64,000 nucleotides of DNA, taken from NCBI GenBank assembly GCA_022496205.1, contig WTXD01000021.1:372001-436000 (forward strand), written 5' to 3'. Position 1 is the first letter of the stretch; the number at the start of each line of letters is the position of its first letter. The position numbers were made by a program, and so were the translations under genes. A model generated the notes under the pieces. It did not search any database, was not told the origin of the DNA, and saw only the letters and a list, made by a program, of their open reading frames with translations. Source of the DNA: Gloeopeniophorella convolvens. Lineage: Eukaryota; Basidiomycota; Agaricomycetes; Russulales. Below are positions 10,324 through 22,343 of this stretch, piece after piece.

Positions 10324-13300
10324 GGCTTTCGAGTGCGTGAAGTAGCGCGGCTCAGAGGCAGGAAGGCCAGGGAGAGAAGTATCGCCACAGGGCCCCTTTT
10401 AAGCACGCCCCCGACGAAACGTTGGGGTGAGAGGCCCTGTCGCACGCACCGATGACGACCCAAAGATATCATGGAAGACAACAGGACGAGTATCAGAACC
10501 GTAAGTTCCAGAGACGCGGCTTCCGCGTGGGGATAGAGATAGCACAACGCACTGCGAGATCTACGGCACGCTGCCATTCGCTGTAACGGGACTGTGGAGC
10601 AGATTGCGGCGGGCGTTTACAGAAGTTCTCTTGGAATCACAATGTCGGTTTGAGCGTAATTGGTGATGCATAGCCAGGTTAAAGGCGGCAGCTTTCTCAG
10701 CAAAACTACCAAAGAATAAGTAAGAAAAGAAACTTCTTACAAGGTGAAAGTTGGGGGCATTACTCATCTCTACAGCATGCATTCGCGTTCTTTCTTTACT
10801 CTGATACATTAGGTCGGTAGAAGCGCCAGAGAGTAGCCCCACTCTGCGCTATCATGAAACCAGGGACTGTGGGAGAGAGTGACGACGGTCAGCGTGCGCC
10901 CAAAGAATTGGGTCAATCACAGGCAAATGTTCAATACAATCTTCAGATTCTGTGGAGTCCTTTCGGATTGAACTGCAGGGTTAAGTGACGATTGCTGACT
11001 ATTAGACCGAGGACTGACCGTCATTCCCACCTTCCCAATTCACTAAACGGGCGTTTGAAGACCGCACCGGAATCAAGAGCGCCTTTTCGTACTGGGTTGC
11101 GGTATCCCGGGTCCCGCATTCCCAGACGTTCTGCCTAGTATGCGGAATTTGGAAAAAGGCTATCTGAGATGGAAGGGACCAGGTCCGTAACGCATCTGCC
11201 CGGTGGCAGACTTTCGTCCGGTCTAGGTGTCACCTAATTAGTTGTCGCATCCGAACACAGCATCGGGTCGGAGGGTAGAAACGCCCTCCAAAACGAGAAG
11301 CCGCAATTCGGCATGCTCTCGAAGCCACTCAGTGTCGTCAACTCTGCAGGGCATTAAACACACTCCTTCTGCTGAGGTGACGAGATGCCTTGTAATGGAG
11401 GCCAGTGGGACTTGTGACTGCGCGCCTTGTCTACTCTCCGCTTGAAGGGTTGAAGTGCACCTCCTTGAAGTCCTGCATCATAAGGGGAGGACACACGCAA
11501 GGGGGCAAACGAAGGCAGGTGGGAGGTGATTGCCGCAACGCGCTGGCTATCCGAGACACGTACTGGGAGGGCGGGGACAGATGGGACGTAAGCACTTCGG
11601 TAGCGCACGGGATAACACACTGCGGCATCGCATCTATCTGAAGTCGGGGTGACATCGCGCCGAGAAGGAGATGCGACATTCGGAGGGCGCGTTGGGGATG
11701 AGCATGAAGGGGCGGCGACTGCCTGTGGAGGCGGGGTGCTCCGCAGGGGCCGCTCGGGAAGCATCGAGACGCTGAACCGGCGGACACGGGACATTCAGCA
11801 TGGCCCTGCGCGGCGCCTTCCGGGGCAAGGAGTAAGGAGCTTGTACTCACGGCAGCCCCAAATTCAACCTTTCAACCTATAAGCACGGCGATCCCGCAAA
11901 CTGCAGCAGGAAGGCACGGAAGATGTTCCGCATGTCCTTGAGCCCTCTAACTCAATGTGACCCTCGCTTGAGCCCTGGCTGCTGTGCGATGTGGGCACGG
12001 TATCGAAAGACCGCGGTCAGCAATTCGCATGCAACACCAGCATGATTGAACCACCAGGCAACGTTAGCGAGCCAATCGAACGCCTTCAGTCGCCGCATGG
12101 CTATCGTAGGCGACATGTAAGACCACGCCGCGCTGCGGTAACCACGTATGGCTCGCCGGAGTCGGTCCAGCAGCGCACACGCGTACGTATATTCGAAAGG
12201 AAGTAGCAGAGGATGGCAGAAGAAGGGACCCTAACACCTGTGACGAAACCCATGGTGGCAGGCGTGGATGCAATCAAGGTGCAAAGGCGTTGATTCGTAG
12301 CTTCAAACGTTCAAACACTCCGGCGCAAGCGTATGCAATTCGGCCCGGCATCCGCCCTCACTCACCACGTGGTGCCGGCGCTCTCTGATGAGTCCACCCC
12401 GAGTACGAGTTGAGTTGTCCTCGAGCACCACTGTAGACACCTCAAGCACTTCCGAAGCCCCCAGCTCACTCATCGTCTCTGTCAGAAACTGTGATTCTAG
12501 TGCTTTGCATTGGGGCTGGTGACCAGTGTCCTGCCGGCTGAATGTCACCACCAGTTGGGGGGGCCTGTGGCAGCCGCTGGCCAATCCAAAAATGGATCCT
12601 AGGCGGCACTGAAACCCATCGTTTCTCCAAGGAAGGCCGGCTTACTCGTCGTCTCAGGGACTCCGGTGCTTCTTGGTCAGGAAGTATTATGAAGGAAACT
12701 CCGGAGGGCGAGTGCGGAATGAGGGTGCCAATGCCCTCTGCAGGCCGTGCTTTGGCTGGACACTTATCCCCTAGCGTACAAGACATTCTCACTGCTTGTT
12801 CATCGCTAAACATGTCCTCTCTCTGCGGTCTCGTCTGCTCTGATCCGCAAGTTCCCGGGCTTGAGTGCTGCTCGCATACTCCATAACCGACATCACCTCT
12901 CGGTTTCCCCGTGCCGGTCATAGCCATCAACGCAAACCGTCCGGCTCGGTGGCGTTGCTAAGCCTCCACGGGATGCACCCAGTCGCGGGCTGAACCTCAT
13001 CCACGAAGTATAGGCGCACTGCGAATCCTGAGCGTCTGTTTTTGTCGCCCATGTCCCTGGGCGAGCTTCACGAGGCGCCTTGTCCTTGAGGCTGACTTCG
13101 CGCTCCCGCAACATTGACTCGGTAGTACACAGGTCAGCAAATGTTACGATGAATAATCTGGCACCGGTCAATTTCGGCGAGTTGGGGTGACTGCGTGGGC
13201 TGGCTTCGCTTCCAAATTATCGCGACTGCGTTACTGACGAGACTGCCGTACAGTTGCGGAGCGAGACCACCGGCGCTGGTGCCTTCTGGAGTATGCCCAA

Positions 13301-16300
13301 AAGTTTCCCTCCAAGGACTTGACGGGCTTGACATGTTCGAGCTGCATAAATTCGTAGCCCTGGGAAGGCAAAGTTGCCCCCCGGGAACAGCTCGTAACAG
13401 CGGCGTTGAGCGGTTCAGCTACGCCGCTGACTTTTACCTGGGTATAATTCGGAGTTCTTCCCGAATAAACGCTATCGATGCAATGCGTGAAATGGTGCAA
13501 AAGGGAATCCTCATCACGCGACGCTTCAATTTTGAGCTCAAGGAACTTCCCAGCCCTCAACTTCCGTTACCACTTCATCGTTCTACGATCAGATCAAGTG
13601 CAGACGCATGCTGCTGGTTGTTCCTCGATAAGTTTCCCCAGTCGCTTCACTTAAAGTTGCCCCGTATCTTGCCTAGATGCCTCTGGCCCCCCTGGATCTG
13701 CCGCGACCTCAGGTTTCTCGCGTCTCCCTCGTTTGCAGGTTCTCGTGGACCTACCCCACCCCGGATTGACGCCACGCATTCCATTCTCTTGCTACTGGCT
13801 TCTCCCTACCCGTTTGCCCACAACCTCTAGCGACCGCCTTCTGTATCAAAACGGCAGCACTACTAACATCTTCTGGGATATCTGGATTGGTCCATGGCAC
13901 GCGGTACGTCGAAGCAGATACGTGACACAGCGATCTCAACAATGGCATCTCTCGAAAGCAGCCTTCGGTGCCTTCATTTCTTGCCGGTCTTACCTCACTC
14001 ACAGCGGACACTGCGAAATGGGGCAGGGAAGTACCTAATCTTGAGCCTCCGGCTTCTGTTCGCGCGCTCGCCGTGTTGATGCGCCGCTTACCTACCACTG
14101 TCATGGAACACCAACCGTTCCGATATCCCTGAAGCAACGATGCTCTCCTGGGAAACAATCACCTCGCGCCGATGTCTGATAACCTTTTCTATCTGGCATT
14201 CTAGCCTGTGTTCTCGACTTCGCTGCCAAGTGATGGGTGCCATGTTGACGGCATGCCGACTTCCAGACCTGTATAAGTCAGTGTTTTGTTCGCCTCGCCA
14301 CCCTATATTGGGCTGCCAAACGCCCTTCTCCCACTGGTCGTTCGGCGGTAGCACTCTCGTCGGCCCTGGGACGTGCGCCCCGCACACCTTACGTTTTCCT
14401 TATTCGTTCAAGGAAACCGCTCTCCGCGACCACGGCCAGCGGCGGCGCTCCGGTTGGCCATGATACCCGTCCTCATTTCTTCTAGAAAGGGCCTCCGTCT
14501 AAGACCCAAGTTGCATTTATCATCGGGCACCCCCAGCATCCCGAGGGCCCGAATAGCAGACGGGCGCTTGGTCGTGAGCCTCGATGTCCGTTATTTACTC
14601 TCACAGCATATGTCTTCTAGGCTCGCCTTCACACATCCGGCTACTAACACCCTCCTCAATTCGAACCCGCAAGCGCCCACTTTCCCCGGATCGGTGAGAA
14701 GCGGGGGTCTGAGAATGATCCACGTCGCTGATGCGTCCTCAGCGGCATAGTTGAGGGCTGTCGCGCCCACTCTTCCTGCTTCGCACCGCCCGGGTATAAG
14801 CAAGGCGTGCGCAGAGGACTTCCTCTTCGGCAGGTGGTTCTATCTGGTCGTTAGCATCTGGACGTGGGATCCGCCACTGTTGGCGCAGTGGCGATTAGGC
14901 GGCGGGGGGTGTCTCGCCTTTTGTCCCCTCTCCCGTTTGCCCCTTTCAACCCTTGCCATTCTCACTCACCCACTTGTCACCGTGGATATCTGAGGGTCGA
15001 TGGTCTGGTTCCTCATGAATTTGCTGCCGCTATTTCCTGCGCTGCAGCGTCGAGACTGACCCCGATACTTGGGCCAACGTCCCTCCGAGTCGGCCGATCC
15101 GCGGTTTGCCATCGATCCCAATGCGACTCGGCAGGCTATGCAAGACGACACACCCCCGAGTAAGTCACTCCTTCTGCACTCCTGTCTAACCTCTTCAGTT
15201 CTCTGGAGAATGAGATGTCGGGCCTCACGGTCTTCACATCTGAAGGTTTTCTGGCACAGAAGGGGAAGCTCATAGTTCGTTATCCTCCGACCCTTTACAA
15301 CAAAAATTCTGCAAGCCTTGCACCTATCGCCTACATCTCCGCGTCCCCATCCGCTTCTCGGCCGTCCGAAATGACGGTGCGATGGTAGAGGCTGCGATGC
15401 CATAGCCGGCTGACCTTGCACCAATGACTGCTCGTGTCCGACCCCCACGCGCGCGACGCTCACGTTGCATGGGTCTCGAGATGCCGATTCCATTTCCTTA
15501 CAGGAAGACTTGGATAACGGGCACGCGACAAAATGCGCCTGTAACGTCCAACCGATCCGCAAATCCGCAAGCTGTCGGACCCTGCATGGCGAAGTAAGCT
15601 CGACGTATCTCCCCAACCCTTCTATTCTTCTGACTTACTCGGAGGAATAATAGTAATGATTCGCGTTTGCATAGCTCGATGCCGATGCATAAGCTCGTGA
15701 ATAAGCAGGCGTTTGTATTACGGTTGTCAAAACTCTTTTTCTTTTGGCTTTATTCGATGTCTGGCTACCTTGCATTGGATCGCCTCTTGGGTGGAGTCTC
15801 TCGGTGGCGACGACGATAGGCGCTGATGCAGTGGTGCGAGGTGAGTTGGGCGGCATCATGCCGTTACCCCCTGCATCTGGTCCTTAAGCTCGGGAGCGGA
15901 CTCAGGACAGGAAGGACCTCTCCTCTGGAGGCGTAAGCCATCCCTTATTTGATTAATAATTTACTGGCTCCACCCCCGTAGCTAGTATCAAAGGGTTCAA
16001 CAACTGCGGTTGACGACTTGTGAGAGAATGACCGTCCGTTGACGAGGTCTGTTTTAATAGACCAAGCTGAAGGACCCAGGGATGGCACTAAGCAGCTGTC
16101 TATACACGGTACATGCTTGCCATCGTCGGCGTCGCGTAGAGACTCGGTCACCAGGCTAAGGCAGCTGGGTTGAACAGGTCTTGCACTGGCAGATGTGGCT
16201 GCGGCAGGGCTTGCTCGGCCTACGCATCGCCAAGAGACTCCATGTCGAGACTCGACAGGCGATTCATTTAGGCTTGGTTTAGGTCCACCGGTGCCTCCCA

Positions 16301-16792
16301 AACCCCATAACCTGTCATAACCCATAGCTTTGGGCTTCCACCGAAGGCTATGGGTTAAGACAGGCTTGACTGTAAATCCCTCCTCGAATAAACTCCAAGA
16401 GCACAGCCACCTCGCATGGCACACATTGTTCCTAGTCTCCGATGATTGCTGACCGGGACCGGTGACGATGACCTTATGCCGATCGCGGAAGTCCTTCCGC
16501 AATGGAGAGTGCTCCGTGGCTCAGGCGAAGCAGGACCAGTTGAACAAGCTCGTGGCCGATACCACCGGGCTCAAGCTAGTAGACATTCACCGGTACTGGC
16601 GATCTTGTACAACGTCCCAAGTTCAAACCTTCATCGTTAGTGAATGTCATTTATTCTACTCGATCAAGAAACAAGTCATGTAGTTTCTAACCGACTATTA
16701 TCAACGCTGCAAAGTACGTGTGGAACCGTCCTGTAAACGCAGGGCCTGTTGCCCTCCTTTTCGATTCTGCCAGTCGTCTAAACCTCGTCAAA
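10324..16792. other. Gene-poor island between the two desaturase copies
   Basis: About 6.5 kb with many short ORFs on both strands, none longer than about 210 codons and none with a family motif or convincing splice set. The first few hundred bases above 10323 are presumably the promoter and 5' UTR of desaturase copy 1. The remainder has no recognisable transposase, reverse transcriptase or integrase motif and no obvious long terminal repeats by eye, though old decayed elements could be missed. One clear local structure is the inverted repeat at 16311-16364. The island may be remnant sequence left by the duplication, but that is inference. Confidence 0.5.
16311..16364. repeat. Imperfect inverted repeat (hairpin)
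   Basis: Two arms of about 21 bases (16311-16331 and 16344-16364) around a 12-base loop can pair with two mismatches; both arms share the core TAACCCATAGC. It lies in the 3' flank of desaturase copy 2 within the gene-poor island. It could be a small foldback or MITE-like relic, or a transcribed hairpin. No target-site duplication was identified. Confidence 0.6.
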
Positions 16793-18428
16793 TCAACCGA
16801 GCATGCCCTCGCCATCCGACATTGCTGTCGAGCTGTAGGGGCTGGAAAGCTCGTTGTGCCTTGCCACGCGCAGGCGCTGCGAAGGGGGAATAGCCTTGTC
16901 CTCGAGGCCGTGGGGAGCACCACCGTGTAGCACGCCGACACGCATCATGGAAAGCATCTGGCAGGATGTGAGTATATGCATTGATTCCGTTGATTTCGGA
17001 ACCTACATTGTGTGCGGCATTCGAGTGGTCATAAACACCGCCGAAGAAAGCAGTCGACGCGTCCTTCCCGATATTCTTGACGAGGAGGTGACGGCCACCA
17101 GGGTGTTCTTCGATGAACGTCGAGACATCGTGGATGAAGCCAGAAACGAGGATCAAAGGACGCTTCTGAGACTGCTCCTGGACTGAAGAAGTACGGATTA
17201 GGAAACCAGACGGAAGCGAATGTGCCAATTCGAACTTACAACTCTGCCAAGAGACAACGGGAAGATCGGTGTTATCCTGGGGCCAGATCAGACCCTCCTG
17301 GGTCTCACGAAGACGCTTGAGTTGCATGGTGAGCTGGCCCTTCCTAACTTCGTTGTCGGGGAAGGTCTATCAAGGTAATGAATACCGATTTGACCTTCCA
17401 TATATAGAAGAAGCATTACCTTCAAGTGCGAGGCAAGGCCAAAGAAGCTGCAGATGGCGATGAACCACTTGGTCGGGTCGTACTGATACCACCGGATGGC
17501 ATTCCTGTAGTCCATGGGGAACTGGTGGTGGAAATTGTGGTAGCCCTCGCCGAAGGTAACGAGCGCGGTAACAAGGTGATCACGAGGAGTGTGCTTGTCG
17601 TCGAAAGGTGCATCGCCTAACCAGTGGGCAAGGGAGTTGACACAGAACGTCGAATGATGGACAAAGACAAGACGGGCGGCACCCGCATACACGTAGCCAC
17701 CACGCCAATCGCCCCATAAGAGACCCGGGATGAGAGTGGGGACGCCGAGGCCCATGCCGATGATGAGCCAGACGTACCAGCGGTGCTGCCACCGCACAAC
17801 CTCGCTCTTGCTGAGGTCAGAGACGTCGGCAACACCGGGCTTGCGCCGGGGCTTGATGATCATCCAGCCGAGGTGGGACCACATGAGGCCGCGGTGAGCG
17901 TTGTAGGGATCAAGCTCGGTGTCGGTATAGCGATGGTGCGCGCGGTGTCCACGCGACCACCACTTGATCGAGCCTTCCATGGCACCTGCGCCCGCGCAAG
18001 CAAAGAAATACTGCAGGGGCTTGGACGCATTGTAAGAGCGGTGGGCCCACAGGCGGTGATAGCCTGCGGTGATGCCTATGAAAAAAGTGGTCGTCAGGGG
18101 CCCGTAAGCGCGGCAAGTCAAAAATTTCAGAGGACTGACCGACACCAGTGACGAAGTAGTAGAACACCGCGAAAATAGCAGTCTCCCTCCGAAGGGGAGT
18201 AGTCATAGCGCCATAGATGGCAATCATGGGGGTGATCGCAAGGATGGAGAGGGAGAGGTAGTTGAGCTCCCTCCACCAGTTGTTCCAGCTGATGGGTGGC
18301 AGTGCCTTAGAGTTCTTGAGGGTGTACTCGACATAGTTATCAGGGATGTTTATATCGGCGGGCTGCTCTTCGCGGAGGCCACTGTTGAGCTTCGCCGCCC
18401 CTACGTTGGACGGAGGAACCGAGGACAT
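16793..18428 (-). CDS. OLE1: Delta-9 (stearoyl-CoA) fatty acid desaturase with cytochrome b5 domain, copy 2
   Basis: Same enzyme type as the gene at 8675-10323. Exons in transcript order: 18428-18140, 18075-17420, 17366-17240, 17182-17007 and 16957-16793, giving 470 aa. Exons 2, 3 and 4 are 656, 127 and 176 nt, identical in length to copy 1, with the same intron phases. Histidine boxes are HRLWAH (about 103-108), HRAHH (140-144) and HNFHH (276-280); HPGG is at about 384-387. The start at [10 protein letters not shown] is chosen because it matches the N-terminal position of copy 1. An upstream in-frame Met at 18497 would add 23 residues. The copies differ mainly in the N-terminal 30 residues, the b5 domain and the C-terminal tail. 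Both appear intact. Confidence 0.95.
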
Positions 18429-18867
18429 GCCAGAATGGAGGAACCGAGGAAGGAGGAACGGTCGCGGGATGAGCTGTGACGGCGGTTGCTTGCGCACAGG
18501 AAAGTGGCTTATGTAGTAGCCTGTGGAGAACCGTTGGGGAAGTCCGATCGGCTAGCGCGGCCAGCGGCCACTTGGCTCCTGTGCCTGCAACGCACCCTCT
18601 CCTCGCGCCTCGCTCGCTGCAATTTCCCCAAGGACCGACGGTTTTTTCGACGCATTTCGAGGCCACAAAGACGACTCAGGTGGACTGGGAAGTGGTCCTA
18701 ACGTAGGCAGTTCGGAGCGCTTCGTGGGCCAGCAGACATCTGCCCCGTCCGGCAGTCCTCCGGTTTGGGGTGGGTCACGGTCACGTGCACCAATTCCGTT
18801 GGGGCGCGCATCATAGAAGGGTGCAGATGAACGTATCAAATCTGATTACTATCTAGAACATACTCGT
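18429..18867. other. Upstream region of desaturase copy 2
   Basis: This lies between the desaturase start and the 3' end of the G-alpha gene, all on the minus strand. It would carry the desaturase promoter and the G-alpha 3' UTR. No further gene was seen. Confidence 0.5.
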
Positions 18868-21187
18868 CTATGCTAACGCACTATGCGTCAGATAGTCCCG
18901 CAACACAAAATCGGCCACTGTGAACCCGATGGCGTCAGCATTTGTCGGTCGGCCCCCGACAATATCAGACCACTCTTACCGTCGACTAGTATATGCGACA
19001 TCTCTCTGGGGTCCTGAAATTGAAAGCCAGTCAGTGCACTCGGCTAAGCCCTGGACCGACCTGGCCCACCGTGACCGAGGTTAGATGGCACACAAAGTGG
19101 CGTTTGCCGCCCCTGCCAGCTTGCTCCTGAAAAATGCCTTGAAACTTCTTCCGCAGATCTGCAGGTATTCACGTGGGCCCAGATGTACTATCATGTGGGG
19201 GCGAAGGCACGTACATATCGCTGTAGATTGAAAGTCGTTTGGACGATCTCCATACGACGTTACGTACCGCCCAAACTGGACACCAGACGATAGCTTTTCC
19301 CGTAGGATGTCGCACTTGTTCAGGAACAGCACCATGTTTGTGTGCACAAGCAACGGGTTCGACACGATGGACTTCCAGAGTAGGACCGAGTCCTCCTGCA
19401 TTCATTCTGCGTTCAACGGCTCTGTCTCATGCTCGCCCCAGAAGACGCACCAGACGGTTCACGCTGGGATCTTCTTCGAGCGACTGATCAAAACAGCTGA
19501 TCGGAGCAAGAAAGATTATGGCGTTCATATCGTCAAAGAACGGGATCCAGGCGGCTGCAACGCGGTTATGAGTTCCCGTTCACGGCCCCCATGCTGACGC
19601 ACCTCGCTGCACGTAGTAGTTACCATTAGCCTGCGTGTGCCCAATACATTAATCAGAACATCGTACCATCGACCTGTGTCCTCCCACGTCGAATATGTGC
19701 CATTCGCGGCTGGTAATCTTATTCGCGGCCTCTAGCGCGTTGGGGTAAGAAAAACGCGGTACATCGCACAGCCGGTCTCTTACTGCTGTTTAGATGGAAA
19801 CGGTATTCGGTTACACCGAGTGTCTTGATTCGGGCGCGCAAAATGTCATCTGGGGTCGAGCAAAGCCCGTCAGCGCTCACTACCCTGGGATCCCGACGGG
19901 GTTACGCATCTCGTACCGTCGGAAGGAACATAGCGCGGCGCGGCGACTCGATCTAACGAATCCAGGAAACTGCACAATCACCCCAGTCCATTCGTAAGAA
20001 GCCCACACGGCAGAACGCGGGGTGAAGCGGGGAAGAGACGCACAAGCCCGACATCTCGCGCATCCGCACTTTGCTGGCGATTAAAAGGCGCTGTACCACC
20101 CGGTCAGCCCACAACATCTTCATGTCCTCTGCGCAAGCGTGGATCACGCGTCCGGGGTCATCCGGGTCGTCCCAGTTGATCCCATCGCCGTCCGAGTCCT
20201 CATCGCTGTCCGCTCGCGACTTGCTCCTCGACATGATCTTCACCGCAAAGTTCCCCTTCCAGCCAGAGCCCGAATTGACCGCGACCTCCTTGGCGAACTC
20301 AGCCTCGCGCGCAGCGGAGAAGCTGTCGACCGTCGAGGTTGCGTAGCCCGACCCCGGCTGCCCCGCAGATGCCTGCAACTTGCGCACGAGCGCCTCCTCG
20401 ACCTGCACAAGTGGAGATAGCCGCATCTTCAAGCGAAGATGTTCCGGTGTTAGACGCGGCGGGTCGTCAGACGATGGGTCGGACACCGGCTTCACGGGCT
20501 CCAGGCGCGGCGAGACTGGTGGGGAGACTATCTGCTGATTACGCTGGGCCTCCGACATGATATTGAGAATGAGGTGGATCGAGCGGACGACATTGAGCTG
20601 GATGACTGCGCGCCAGATGGCTCGCTCAGCACGGAAAGCCTGCACCCCGTACGTTTGTTTACTCGCTCACTGCAGCACGTATATAGGGCAGACGAACGGA
20701 CCTTCGGAGACGCGAGAAGTTGGAAGTCTGTCCAGGCGACCTGGTTATTGAGTTCTGGCGAAACCCGCAAATAAACATGAAACGCACTCTTCAATGTTGT
20801 CGATTTCCCTACCCGCCCATCCGACCATTCCAATCAATCACGCGGCTTCAACACGGAGCGTAATGCAGCGCGCACCTGACTCGCTTTGCCCTAGGAAAGT
20901 TAACGGATTGCGTTCCTATCAGTACCTCATTTCGGGATCCAGAGGACCATGCCAGCCTCAGGCTCACCAAGCAGCAGCAGTTTTACGGGTTTCGGTCCGC
21001 GCTTGGAGGCGAGCCGCTCCTGGTTGATCTGCTCATCGATCTTCTCGGACACCCTCTTTGCCTCCTGCTCCTGACGCAGCCGTGCCTCACGGTCTGCGAT
21101 ACTCTCTCCTTCAGGCGGCGCGTCCCACCTGCTCAGCGGGTCCTCGTACTCGCTCGGCGCAGGCGAGACAGCGCTGCGCGACACCAT
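18868..21187 (-). CDS. Divergent heterotrimeric G protein alpha subunit
   Basis: A 13-exon gene giving 508 aa. Exons in transcript order: 21187-20953, 20808-20788, 20727-20702, 20639-20044, 19969-19917, 19849-19784, 19731-19667, 19630-19624, 19554-19451, 19395-19215, 19158-19070, 19013-18980 and 18917-18868. G boxes: P-loop GEPEAGKST (74-82), switch I RIKTLG (317-322), switch II DVGGHRS (347-353), NKCD (417-420) and TSVT at 478-481 in place of TCAT. Family members normally have Gln at the His351 position; Gln positions the attacking water, so GTP hydrolysis may be slow. The helical domain carries an insertion of roughly 120-140 residues, acidic near its end. Intron 1 is GC-AG and exon 8 is 7 nt. 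The C-terminus (DYLTHSALA) lacks the Cys-containing tail of Gi-type proteins, so receptor choice cannot be inferred. Expanded G-alpha-like families are known in mushrooms. Confidence 0.85.
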
Positions 21188-22211
21188 ACTCCAAATGCTA
21201 TCAAGGCGTGTTCGCCACACGATTGTACCGGTTTCGCGGGAGGCCCAGCGAGCGTCCGACCGTGAAATAAAAGTATGTGGGGAAGAACACGAAGCCGCCT
21301 CTGGAACGGCGGTGCGCGCGACGCGACGGAAGGGGTGGGTGAGCGAAGGGAGGGAGACGAAAAAGAATGACGGTAAAGGCGCCTGGGAGCGCTTTATACG
21401 GCCGCGGGCAGCGGCGCGATACGCCTCAGCGAGGGCGGCTGATCTTACTGCTACGCGGTATTGAGCTTGCAGCAAACGGGGGTAAATATCTGGGGCATGC
21501 GCTCCGAAGCAGCAGAAAATAGGTAATGGGGGGCGACGCTTGCCGAGCTCGCAGGCAGCTGGCAGCAGAGGTAGAACCTACTGATTCCCTGGTGCCGCCC
21601 TGCTTCGGTCAAACACAGTGCACGCCTTGGAAGCTCGACCCATCATCATCCCTGGCCGATAAGCTCTGCCATCGCGAAGCCCGATGCAGCTTTGTGACCT
21701 CGAAGAGCTGGCGAAATGTTCTTGGCGTTGCGCGCGACCACGTTCCCGCGACGCGTGGAAGCGGGCGCGCCTGCTGTGTGCATGCGCGAGTGAATATTAA
21801 GAAGACGGGCAGGGGTGTTGCGGCTTAGAAGAAGCTGATGAGGCAATCCCGGGCACGTCGCAACGCGTTGCCAAGCTAAGCGAGGTCCCCGGAAGCTTTT
21901 CTGGCCTTCCGGGCTCCGCGTAATTGGCTTCAGAACAATTTTGACCGATGACCGCAGTCGGCTCGACGTGCTGTGGCTCCGTGTGGGTCGATGCCACCGA
22001 ATACACCAACTGCGGCCTTTGCGTTGGCGTGACGGAAGAACTGACGGAGGTTCGTGTGCGATGAACGTTTCAGCTTGCCCCGTGTTTGAGAGCGCAGAAG
22101 GAGCGCAGATGGCCAGCACAAGAATGGCATGGCCCCACGTAACCGTAGAATTGCCGCGGCAACGGCCGGGCGCGGAACCAGAATTTCCCAGAGAACATAT
22201 TGAGAACATAC

Positions 22212-22343
22212 CTTCGCGCCCATCCCCGATTCCCCATCATCACCATCTTTGTCCGCCCGTCTTGATTGCAGTCTTCGACGATGTTCTTCTTTCATCAAGG
22301 CATCAACATCTTCAATCCGTGGCTGCTCCTGTGACAAAGCATC
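22212..22343 (-). other. Orphan exon-like segment (44 codons)
   Basis: On the minus strand a 132-base open segment is bounded by AAATAG (possible acceptor) and GTATGT (good donor), both in phase 0. It encodes a strongly polar, helix-prone peptide containing SQEQPRIEDVDALMKEE and RRADKDGDDGESGMGAK. The composition looks like real protein rather than noise, but no neighbouring exons could be joined in frame and no start codon fits upstream. It may be a gene fragment, a pseudogene remnant or part of an unrecognised gene. Confidence 0.3.

Noticed and set aside
13195..13830. 211-codon plus-strand ORF in the gene-poor island
   Set aside because: No family motif, irregular composition, and overlapping ORFs of similar quality on the other strand.
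16311..16364. TAACCC/GGGTTA motifs as possible internal telomere repeats
   Set aside because: Only single copies inside a hairpin; no tandem array of the fungal telomere unit.
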